DNA of 8,913 nt from Nitrospirota bacterium (GTDB lineage: Bacteria; Nitrospirota; Thermodesulfovibrionia; Thermodesulfovibrionales; JdFR-88), in the NCBI GenBank assembly GCA_021819985.1, contig JAKAEG010000118.1, forward strand, positions 1-8,913, written 5' to 3'. The notes under the pieces were generated by a model, which saw only the letters and a list, made by a program, of their open reading frames with translations, had not been told where the DNA came from and ran no database searches. How positions within the stretch are numbered: the stretch's first letter is position 1; every line of letters starts with the position of its first letter. This document shows, piece by piece, positions 1 to 5,131 of this stretch. Made by a program: the position numbers and the translations under genes.

Positions 1-83
1 GTGAGCGTGCGATCGCGGACCTCTTTGAGAAGGCGCAGCAAGCCGGACTGGTGAAAAAGTCCGATGCCCCTTTGTTCATCTGA
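1..83 (+). CDS. 3' end of an unrecognised gene (partial)
   Basis: An open frame enters from the left edge (first full codon at position 3) and stops at TGA 81-83. The 26 visible residues form an Ala/Lys/Glu-rich, probably helical tail (ERAIADLFEKAQQAGLV) followed by a short tail ending PLFI. Codon use (GCG, CTG, GTG, CAG) looks like the genuine genes in this window. There is too little sequence to assign a family, and I do not recognise it. It converges on the minus-strand gene ending at 221, with a hairpin-rich repeat between them. Confidence 0.55.
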   Translation, partial: ERAIADLFEKAQQAGLVKKSDAPLFI

Positions 84-133
84 AAAGAGCACAGCTAATA
101 TTTGGGCTTATCAGCAAGAGTTTATTTATTGCC

Positions 134-203
134 GTCATTCCCGCAGGTAGTAAGCTGGAATCCACTTGAAAATGGATGCCCGATAAAAGTCCTCGGGCAT
201 GAC
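134..203. repeat. REP-like palindromic element with two hairpins
   Basis: A 70-bp unit is bounded by imperfect inverted ends, GTCATTCCCG (134-143) and CGGGCATGAC (194-203), which match at 9 of 10 positions as inverted repeats. Inside is a perfect 7-bp hairpin, ATGCCCG (176-182) / CGGGCAT (194-200), with an 11-nt loop, and a smaller stem ATCCA/TGGAT with an 8-nt loop just before it. The GTCATTCCCG...GGAATCCA style is typical of dispersed intergenic repeats in several Gram-negative groups. It sits between two convergent genes, so it probably also acts as a bidirectional transcription stop. Only one copy is visible here, so its repeat status rests on resemblance. Confidence 0.6.
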
Positions 204-220
204 TGATTGAGACCCGTATG

Positions 221-859
221 TCATTCATTACGAATTTGTCCGGTGTGTGGCAGTCTTGGAAAAAACCGGGGCACTGTTTTCATGTAATCCCTGTATTCCT
301 GCCCGAAACGCTTTATAAGCCTCCGCTCCTCTATTAACGCGCCATAAATAAAGTACAGGTCGGCAAGTATGGAAACCGTGAGCCAGTTTGCCGTTATGAC
401 TGGAATGAAAGAGAAAATTAAAATGCCCGCCGTATACAGGGGATGCCGCATAATGCCGTAAAGACCATCTTTGGACAGGTGATGCTCTATCCCCTCCGCA
501 TCTCCTGAGACCTCCCTGCCTTTTATGAAGTTCATTGCCTGTTTGAAACCTATGAACCCCATCGAATCTATCCTGGAAAATGTGGCAAGTCCCAGAAGCA
601 GCCCTGAAAACTGAAGCAGGCCCATGATTATTTTCATCGGGGTAGAAGGGTTCCAGAGCACCTTGTCAGGAAGGACGGAGATAAGCCCGAAGGCGGCAAG
701 GGAGGCAATTGCCGATATCACCACGTAACCAAACCTGTAAAAGACCTTTACGAATTTCCGTCCGGCAAGTCGCGTGAACAGGTCTTTTATACGGTCTGCG
801 GCAAGCAGGCTGTGCAAAAGCGCAAAGCACCCGAATATCAGGATGACATATAAAATCAT
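221..859 (-). CDS. isoprenylcysteine carboxyl methyltransferase-like integral membrane protein
   Basis: This 212-residue membrane protein has about five hydrophobic segments (near residues 1-20, 43-63, 76-96, 141-156 and 158-176). The C-terminal half carries the ICMT/PEMT-like signature: GLYGIMRHPLY (residues 132-142), with the Arg-His-Pro that contacts S-adenosylmethionine in this superfamily, followed by EERRLIKRFGQEYRDY (177-192) and a PRFFP end. The family methylates membrane-embedded or lipid-like substrates; the substrate here is unknown, and NnrU-like proteins are a related alternative. The frame stays open to 1075, but I chose ATG 859 because an AAGGGA Shine-Dalgarno lies just upstream, a hydrophobic helix starts there, and the longer form would overlap dinB. 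It is divergent from dinB with only 30 bp between them. Confidence 0.8.
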   Translation of the reverse strand: MILYVILIFGCFALLHSLLAADRIKDLFTRLAGRKFVKVFYRFGYVVISAIASLAAFGLISVLPDKVLWNPSTPMKIIMGLLQFSGLLLGLATFSRIDSMGFIGFKQAMNFIKGREVSGDAEGIEHHLSKDGLYGIMRHPLYTAGILIFSFIPVITANWLTVSILADLYFIYGALIEERRLIKRFGQEYRDYMKTVPRFFPRLPHTGQIRNE

Positions 860-875
860 AATAGTTCCCTTATTG

Positions 876-883
876 ATTATACT
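876..883. promoter_or_regulatory. shared -10 elements of divergent promoters (candidate)
   Basis: In the 30-bp divergent gap, the minus strand reads TATAAT (881 to 876), a consensus -10 for the methyltransferase-like gene. The plus strand reads TATACT (878-883), a 5/6 -10 placed 6 bp before the dinB ATG. Neither has a convincing -35 hexamer at 16-18 bp, so both assignments are tentative. If both are real, the two promoters overlap and would compete for polymerase. I see no E. coli-type LexA box (CTGT-N8-ACAG) here. Confidence 0.35.
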
Positions 884-889
884 GAAAAT

Positions 890-1987
890 ATGGAAAGCAG
901 AAATAATACCTGCCGAATATTGCACATGGACATGGACGCTTTTTTCGCATCGGTGGAGATATTGAGGCGGCCCGAGCTGAAAGGCAAGCCGGTTGTTATC
1001 GGGGGCACAGGCGATCCAAACAGGCGCGGAGTGGTCTCGACCGCCTCCTATGAAGCGCGGAAATTCGGGGTCCATTCGGCCATGCCGTTGAGGACGGCCC
1101 TGAAACTCTGCCCTGCCTGCGTCTTTTTGCCTGTTGACTATAACGAATACTCCAGGATTTCCATGAAGATAAAAAAGATCCTTTTTGAGATAAGCCCGCT
1201 CATGGAGGACGTTGGCATAGATGAAGCATACCTTGATATCTCCGCGCTTCCTGAACCGCCGGAAGAGACCGCCCGGCTGATAAAAGAACGGGTATTCAGG
1301 GGAACCGGGCTCACCTGCTCTGTAGGCATTGCGCCAAACAAGCTCCTGGCCAAGATGGCTTCAGACCTGCAGAAACCGGACGGGCTCACATTCATCGGTT
1401 TTGAGGATGTGGAGAAGCTGATATGGCCCATGGGAGTTAGAAAACTTCACGGGGTCGGGCCCAAGACGGAGATATATCTCAAGGAGGCGGGCTTAAACAC
1501 TATCGGAGACATTGCCGCCAAAAGCCTCGAATGGCTTCAGGAGCAGCTTGGAAAATCCTATGGCCAGTATCTGTTTGAAGCATCGAGGGGCATTCATGAA
1601 AGCCCGATAATAACCGAATGGAACCCCAAATCGATAAGCAGGGAGGAAACTTTTGAGCTGGACGTCGCGGACTGGCAGCAGGTGGCCAGGTCCCTGGCAT
1701 CTCTTATGAGGGACGTGGCCGGGTCGATGCGGGAGAGCGGATATGAGGCGAAGACCGTTACCGTGAAGATAAGGTTCGAGGACTTTGATACCCTGACAAG
1801 GGCAAGGACCCTGCCTGCGGAAACGGACGAACTGGATATCTTGCGAAAGGCCGCTTTCGAATGTCTGGGCCGGATAGAGCTTAAAAAAAGGGTGAGGCTT
1901 GTGGGAGTCAGGGTAATGGGATTAAAGCCCAAAAACGGGGCGGAAGGTAAACAGATGCCTTCTCCGTGCTCAAAAGATGCCCGCTAG
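890..1987 (+). CDS. dinB: DNA polymerase IV (Y-family translesion polymerase)
   Basis: This 365-residue Y-family polymerase extends ends past lesions at low fidelity. The palm motif HMDMDAFFASVE (12-23) supplies metal ligand D14 and steric-gate F19. The second acidic pair is D111-E112 in GIDEAYLDIS. Also visible are SYEARKFGVHSAMP (53-66), the CSVGIAPNKLLAKMASD palm/fingers block (143-159), a helix-hairpin-helix LHGVGPKTEIYLKEAGL (186-202) and the little-finger domain to about residue 350. The start at 890 puts D14 six residues later than D8 of the E. coli protein. No good Shine-Dalgarno precedes it, but a -10-like TATACT lies 6 bp upstream. The C-terminus ends KQMPSPCSKDAR, so the usual beta-clamp peptide (QLxLF type) is not recognisable where it is expected. 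Identity is certain; SOS control cannot be seen. Confidence 0.97.
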   Translation: MESRNNTCRILHMDMDAFFASVEILRRPELKGKPVVIGGTGDPNRRGVVSTASYEARKFGVHSAMPLRTALKLCPACVFLPVDYNEYSRISMKIKKILFEISPLMEDVGIDEAYLDISALPEPPEETARLIKERVFRGTGLTCSVGIAPNKLLAKMASDLQKPDGLTFIGFEDVEKLIWPMGVRKLHGVGPKTEIYLKEAGLNTIGDIAAKSLEWLQEQLGKSYGQYLFEASRGIHESPIITEWNPKSISREETFELDVADWQQVARSLASLMRDVAGSMRESGYEAKTVTVKIRFEDFDTLTRARTLPAETDELDILRKAAFECLGRIELKKRVRLVGVRVMGLKPKNGAEGKQMPSPCSKDAR

Positions 1988-2065
1988 GGAATTTATTATT
2001 GCACGGGAATTTCATGTATATGGGCCATGTACACGGGCAGTGTATGATCTGCTATCATTGGGAAT

Positions 2066-2404
2066 ATGCAATACTATATTCATTACGTGCCCGGGAGGAT
2101 GAGGATCGAGTCGCCGACGCTTCATGAGAATCCCGCAAAAGTAAAAGAGTTCGAGATATTTATCAAAGGAATCACCGGCATATTGGCTGTGGACTCTTAT
2201 GCCCCTACCGGAAGCGTGATAATCCACTTTGATGAGAAGAAGATAAATTGTGAACAGCTCATAGGTATTTTGGAGACGCATAACTATTTCCAGCTTATTG
2301 GGGCGGAAACGTTCGATGAACGGATAAAAAGAGGGACGGAAAAAGCCCTGGAAGCTGCTGAGAAGATATTCGATATTGCTGAGGGCGGCATTGGAGAAGA
2401 ATGA
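2066..2404 (+). CDS. HMA-like small protein without CxxC
   Basis: This 112-residue soluble protein resembles the HMA-type ferredoxin-like fold (HMA_2-like). Strand 1 runs YYIHYVPGRMRIES (3-16), followed by a helix with PAKVKEFEIFIKGITGI (23-39), AVDSYAPTGSVIIHFDEKK (41-59) and a second helix CEQLIGILETH (62-72). About 40 residues follow as a charged, helical tail. In classical metallochaperones a CxxC sits after strand 1; here that place is VPGR, and the only Cys is C62, so thiol binding of soft metals is unlikely. The ribosome site is weak (GGGA only 3-4 nt before ATG), and TATCAT lies 7 bp before the start. HMA_2-like proteins often sit near metal transporters, and an NRAMP-family gene lies downstream. 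Function is unknown. Confidence 0.75.
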   Translation: MQYYIHYVPGRMRIESPTLHENPAKVKEFEIFIKGITGILAVDSYAPTGSVIIHFDEKKINCEQLIGILETHNYFQLIGAETFDERIKRGTEKALEAAEKIFDIAEGGIGEE

Positions 2405-2418
2405 AACCGCTTTTTTTA

Positions 2419-2448
2419 TTGACATAGACTTTTTTATCTCTTTATAAT
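2419..2448 (+). promoter_or_regulatory. consensus sigma-70 promoter
   Basis: TTGACA (2419-2424) and TATAAT (2443-2448) both match the consensus perfectly with an 18-bp spacer. This is the clearest promoter in the window. The predicted start of transcription is near 2455, giving a leader of about 225 nt before the outer-membrane protein gene. Two 9-nt palindromes, GTTTTAAAC (2456-2464) and CTTTTAAAG (2474-2482), lie just after the start point, 18 bp apart, and could be operator sites. Confidence 0.8.
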
Positions 2449-2494
2449 CTAAAAGGTTTTAAACTCTAAACGGCTTTTAAAGGATGTGAGTGTA

Positions 2495-2590
2495 ATGGAC
2501 AGCGGCCCAAGTAGTCATAGTAGTTACGGCAAAAAACCGGCGGGGCGGGCAGCGTGTTCATTGCGCACCTCTTTCATGAATCTCCTCTAA
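2495..2590 (+). CDS. possible leader peptide (31 codons)
   Basis: A short ORF runs from ATG 2495 to TAA 2588-2590 inside the leader. AAAGGA lies about 10 nt upstream, a slightly long spacing. The peptide begins with a Ser-rich stretch (MDSGPSSHSSYGKK). It overlaps the first GCAAAAAAC copy and the GC-rich strand of the distal stem, so ribosomes translating it would melt that stem. That position suits an attenuation peptide, but no run of a single regulatory amino acid is visible beyond the serines. It may be chance. Confidence 0.2.
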   Translation: MDSGPSSHSSYGKKPAGRAACSLRTSFMNLL

Positions 2591-2665
2591 ACGCTCTCTT
2601 TTACCGCTCGACCTGACTCCGCCTTAGTTTTTTGCCAATTCTTTTTGTCTTTTTGCAAAAAACTC

Positions 2666-2672
2666 AGGAGGT
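2666..2672 (+). promoter_or_regulatory. strong Shine-Dalgarno that fixes the start at 2680
   Basis: AGGAGGT lies 7 nt before ATG 2680. This decides the start of the outer-membrane protein over the in-frame upstream ATG at 2632, which has no ribosome site and lies within the leader stem region. Confidence 0.85.
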
Positions 2673-2679
2673 ACGTGTC

Positions 2680-3549
2680 ATGTTCTACATCAATAATGTG
2701 CCCGGAAGGGCAAAGACCATCAGTCGGTTCTCTTTCGTACTGGCCTTGCTGGCCATTTCAGCGGTTTTTTTTGCGGGTGAGGGAAAGGCTTATGCCAAAG
2801 ACGGCCAGGTGGAGGAAACTCCCGATCCCTGCCTGGGCCTGCTTGCAATCCTTGACCGCCCTACTGTTTCGGACAGCGCATGCGCCGCGCCGCTTGGTCA
2901 TGCAGTGTTCGAGTTGGGCTTCCAGCATGCGGATTTAAGGGGTTCCGGCGGCGGTACGGCGGACAATTATCCGCAGGCCGAGCTGAGAATGGGGCTGCCC
3001 GGCAGAAACGAGTTTAAAGTCCTTTCCCCAAACTACAATAGCCAAAGTACGCCAGACGGCTCTTCCTCCGGTCTTTCCGCCGCATCGGTTGGTTTTAAGC
3101 ATGAAGTTGGACATAACAGAAATTGGCTTGGCTCGGTGGAGGCAATCCTCACCATGCCTTCAGGCAATGCGGCCTTTGGAAGCCGGGGGCTTGGAGCGGC
3201 AGTTAACGGTATCGTCAATTATGCGCTTAATGATGAAATCGGGCTATCACTGCTGCTTGGTATAAGCTCTCAGACCACGTCAAAGCTGTCCGGGGGTGAC
3301 CGATTCACGAGTTTCAATTCTGATTTTGTAGCTACCTGGCAGCCTACTGAGCGGCTCCAATTTTATGGCGAGGTTTTCGGCCAGACAAGCTCCGGGCCAG
3401 GCCAGGGAGCTGGCTATAACTTAGATGGAGGTCTCCAGTATATGGTTACGCACTGGTGGGAGGTGGACCTTGAAGAAGGCGTGCGCCTCACAGGCAACCT
3501 TGGCGGCTTCGCGCATTACTACGGGGTAGGCTCCGGATTTCTGTTTTAG
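2680..3549 (+). CDS. outer-membrane beta-barrel channel-like protein (MetA-pathway-of-phenol-degradation transporter type)
   Basis: This 289-residue exported protein has a signal peptide with a basic region to R16, a hydrophobic core (about 18-32) and a likely cleavage site AYA|KD after residue 39. The mature part alternates short amphipathic strands with Gly/Ser/Asn-rich turns and ends in GSGFLF, with the terminal Phe expected for Bam-inserted barrels. The body (ELGFQHADLRG, AELRMGLPGRNEFKVL, SVGFKHEVG, EAILTMPSGN, WEVDLEEGVRL) fits the Phenol_MetA_deg-like transporter family, whose substrates are mostly unproven. Expression is probably driven by the promoter at 2419-2448. Oddly, residues 1-10 (MFYINNVPGR) resemble the start of the HMA-like protein encoded just upstream. 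A link with metal uptake is possible only from its position. Confidence 0.75.
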   Translation: MFYINNVPGRAKTISRFSFVLALLAISAVFFAGEGKAYAKDGQVEETPDPCLGLLAILDRPTVSDSACAAPLGHAVFELGFQHADLRGSGGGTADNYPQAELRMGLPGRNEFKVLSPNYNSQSTPDGSSSGLSAASVGFKHEVGHNRNWLGSVEAILTMPSGNAAFGSRGLGAAVNGIVNYALNDEIGLSLLLGISSQTTSKLSGGDRFTSFNSDFVATWQPTERLQFYGEVFGQTSSGPGQGAGYNLDGGLQYMVTHWWEVDLEEGVRLTGNLGGFAHYYGVGSGFLF

Positions 3550-3608
3550 AGCGGGGGCCTGAGTCTGGGATGCTATGTGATTTCAGAGAGATTTGAAGCG
3601 TAAAGATA

Positions 3609-3644
3609 TTGCAAAGCATGATGAGTTACTGATATTTTTATCAG
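3609..3644 (+). promoter_or_regulatory. candidate promoter overlapped by a palindrome, upstream of the transporter operon
   Basis: TTGCAA (3609-3614) and GATATT (3631-3636) with a 16-bp spacer each match 4/6 of the sigma-70 hexamers. The palindrome CTGATA-TTTT-TATCAG (3629-3644) covers the -10 and abuts the Shine-Dalgarno (GGAAGGGG). It could be an operator for a metal regulator or an RNA hairpin next to the ribosome site. The 107-bp gap could also be read through from the preceding gene. Confidence 0.35.
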
Positions 3645-3657
3645 GAAGGGGTGTTCG

Positions 3658-4926
3658 ATGAATTTTTTTACAAGGCTGTATTATCAATACCGCAGAATAA
3701 TAAAGGCGATCAGCCTATTTTTCATCATCTCGGGTCCGGGCCTCATAGTCATGATCGCCGACAACGACGCGGGCGGCATCACGACGTATGCGGCAACGGG
3801 AGCCAAATACGGCTATAACCTGATCTGGGTGATATTGGTCCTTGTACCGGTCTGCTATTATGTTCAGGAGATGACGGTCCGGCTGGGCGCGGTGACCAAG
3901 CGGGGCCATGCCGAAGCCATCTTTGCCGGGTTCGGCTCTTTCTGGGGCTGGTTTTCGTTGACCGATCTGATGATCGTAAACTGGCTTACCATGGTGACCG
4001 AATTCATCGGCATGACAGCCGCCCTCAATATTTTTGGCGTACCGCCATATCTGACCGTAATAGGGATGTGCGCCGTAATGATCATTATGGTCCTTGGCGG
4101 CAGTTATTGGACATGGGAAAAGATCACGCTCCTTTTTTGCGCGATGAACCTGATCTATATCCCCGGCGCTTTTATGGTGCATCCGTCGGTAGCGGAAGTC
4201 GTTCACAAAGGGGTGGTGCCTAATCTCCCCGGGGGCCTGAACAATGAGCTTTTCTTTTTCCTGATGGCCAATATCGGCACTACAATAGCCCCCTGGATGC
4301 TTTTTTTCCAGCAAAGCTCGGTCGTTGATAAGTCCCTGAAGGAAAAGGACATCCCATGGGGTAAGGTGGACACGTATGCGGGTTCGTTCCTTACGGGGCT
4401 TGTGGCCATATTCATAATCATCGTGACCGGCACGATATTGAAAGGGATCAATATCGACGATGCCGCGCAGGCCTCTGTGATGCTGATGAAAACCAATAAA
4501 TATATCGGAACCTTCATGGCCATCGGTCTTTTCGACGCCGGGTTTCTGGGCGCCATCTGCATCTCGCTGGCCAGCTCCTGGGCATTTGGAGAGGTATTCG
4601 GCTGGGCCCATTCGCTCAATTACAAGATAAAAGAGGCCCCCTGGTTCTATGGGTTCTACTTTTTCCTCCTAATAAGCTCCGGGATTGTCGTGTTGATTCC
4701 CAACGCCCCGCTGGTCCTGATAACGCTTTTTGTGCAAGTGGTAGCTGTGACTCTGTTGCCGGCCGCTCTGGTCTTTTTGATACTGCTTTTGAACAATAAA
4801 AAGACCATGGGTGAGTATACCAATACAAAGTCACAGAATATTATTAATGTTGCCATCGTGGTGGTGATTATCCTGATTTCGACCGTATATGGCGTAAGCA
4901 CGCTTTTCCCGAATGTGCTCAAATAG
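3658..4926 (+). CDS. NRAMP-superfamily divalent metal transporter with altered site (NRMT-like; Mg/Mn candidate)
   Basis: This is a 422-residue inner-membrane carrier with about 11 transmembrane helices. The TM1 block GPGLIVMIADNDAGGITTY (26-44) aligns with the NRAMP motif in which DPGN binds the metal: D37 is kept, but Pro and Asn are replaced, giving DAGG. In TM6, IGTTIAPWMLFFQQSSVVDK (206-225) aligns with the canonical MPHN region, and A211 stands where NRAMPs have the Met that favours transition metals. Loss of that Met is a hallmark of the NRAMP-related magnesium transporters. I therefore infer Mg or Mn rather than Fe uptake, supported by the MgtE-type sensor protein in the same operon. 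Assignment to the NRMT clade itself is inferred from motifs. GGAAGGGG precedes ATG 3658, and the stop codon overlaps the next gene's Shine-Dalgarno. Confidence 0.88.
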   Translation: MNFFTRLYYQYRRIIKAISLFFIISGPGLIVMIADNDAGGITTYAATGAKYGYNLIWVILVLVPVCYYVQEMTVRLGAVTKRGHAEAIFAGFGSFWGWFSLTDLMIVNWLTMVTEFIGMTAALNIFGVPPYLTVIGMCAVMIIMVLGGSYWTWEKITLLFCAMNLIYIPGAFMVHPSVAEVVHKGVVPNLPGGLNNELFFFLMANIGTTIAPWMLFFQQSSVVDKSLKEKDIPWGKVDTYAGSFLTGLVAIFIIIVTGTILKGINIDDAAQASVMLMKTNKYIGTFMAIGLFDAGFLGAICISLASSWAFGEVFGWAHSLNYKIKEAPWFYGFYFFLLISSGIVVLIPNAPLVLITLFVQVVAVTLLPAALVFLILLLNNKKTMGEYTNTKSQNIINVAIVVVIILISTVYGVSTLFPNVLK

Positions 4927-4934
4927 GAGGTGAA

Positions 4935-5114
4935 ATGATGATAAGGAATTTCTTCAGACATAATTACGCGAAGATCCACGAAATAAATAAAAAATACGCA
5001 ACTCCGGATATAGAGATGTCAGGCGGGGTGAAATTTGCGCTCCTTTCGCTGCGGTTTTACCTGATCTTTCTGGTAGTCCTGCTTCTTTATAAATTCATTA
5101 CACTGGTAAAATAA
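4935..5114 (+). CDS. small single-pass membrane protein in the transporter operon
   Basis: This 59-residue ORF starts MMIRNFFRHNYAKIHEINKK. It has a basic, polar N-terminal 30 residues, one hydrophobic helix (about 34-56, FALLSLRFYLIFLVVLLLY) and a short tail ending TLVK. GGAGGT overlaps the stop codon of the transporter gene. The spacing favours the second Met (4938, 7 nt) over the first (4935, 4 nt), so the protein may be 58 residues. It lies 8 bp after the transporter and 17 bp before the MgtE-N/CBS gene, so translation is probably coupled. I do not recognise the family. The setting suggests an accessory subunit or regulator of the transporter, in the manner of other small proteins that attach to carriers. 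Confidence 0.8.
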   Translation: MMIRNFFRHNYAKIHEINKKYATPDIEMSGGVKFALLSLRFYLIFLVVLLLYKFITLVK

Positions 5115-5126
5115 AAGGAGGTGATC
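5115..5126 (+). promoter_or_regulatory. unusually long Shine-Dalgarno (12-nt anti-SD match)
   Basis: AAGGAGGTGATC is a perfect 12-nt complement to the common 3' end of bacterial 16S rRNA. It is followed by 5 nt before ATG 5132, with 10 nt between GGAGG and the start. It fixes the start of the MgtE-N/CBS gene and suggests that the sensor gene initiates efficiently by itself, not only by coupling. Confidence 0.8.
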
Positions 5127-5131
5127 ACATT

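Larger units (their letters stand above)
2455..2679 (+). promoter_or_regulatory. structured 5' leader with two mutually exclusive stems
   Basis: GTTTTTTGC (2627-2635) can pair with either of two identical GCAAAAAAC copies. The distal option, 2528-2537 with 2627-2636, is 10 bp; it continues inward, after a small internal loop, as GGCGGGG (2539-2545) with CTCCGCC (2617-2623), giving 17 bp in all. The proximal option, AGTTTTTTGC (2626-2635) with GCAAAAAACT (2655-2664), is also 10 bp and ends one nucleotide before the Shine-Dalgarno. The two cannot form together. The GC-rich distal stem, followed by TTAGTTTTTT, also resembles an intrinsic terminator with a long loop. Weaker nested stems (AGCGT 2551-2555 / ACGCT 2591-2595; TTCAT 2557-2561 / ATGAA 2576-2580) lie inside the loop. 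I do not recognise a known riboswitch class. Confidence 0.5.

Noticed and set aside
860..1075. 72-residue N-terminal extension of the methyltransferase-like protein
   Set aside because: It overlaps the start of dinB antisense, has no ribosome site, and reads as the complement of conserved dinB codons. ATG 859 has AAGGGA and begins a membrane helix.
2012..2425. 137-codon minus-strand ORF over the HMA-like gene
   Set aside because: The plus-strand frame shows an HMA-like fold; the minus-strand peptide resembles nothing known and covers the consensus -35 of the next promoter.
2626..2664. Intrinsic terminator from the proximal leader stem
   Set aside because: The stem is followed by CAGGAGGT with no U-tract, so it cannot be a standard terminator. 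Only the distal GC-rich stem has a following T-run.
2632..2679. Upstream ATG 2632 for the outer-membrane protein
   Set aside because: It has no Shine-Dalgarno and adds 16 residues before a normal signal peptide. AGGAGGT is ideally spaced for ATG 2680.
2450..2680. M-box (Mg2+) or yybP-ykoY (Mn2+) riboswitch in the long leader, suggested by the nearby Mg/Mn-type carrier
   Set aside because: I could not find the conserved cores of either class by eye, and the leader precedes the barrel gene rather than the carrier. The 107-bp gap before the carrier is too short for a full M-box. An Infernal scan would settle it.
3715..4611. 298-codon minus-strand ORF inside the transporter gene
   Set aside because: It is rich in His, Arg and Asp with no domain or ribosome site, as expected for the complement of a membrane-protein gene.
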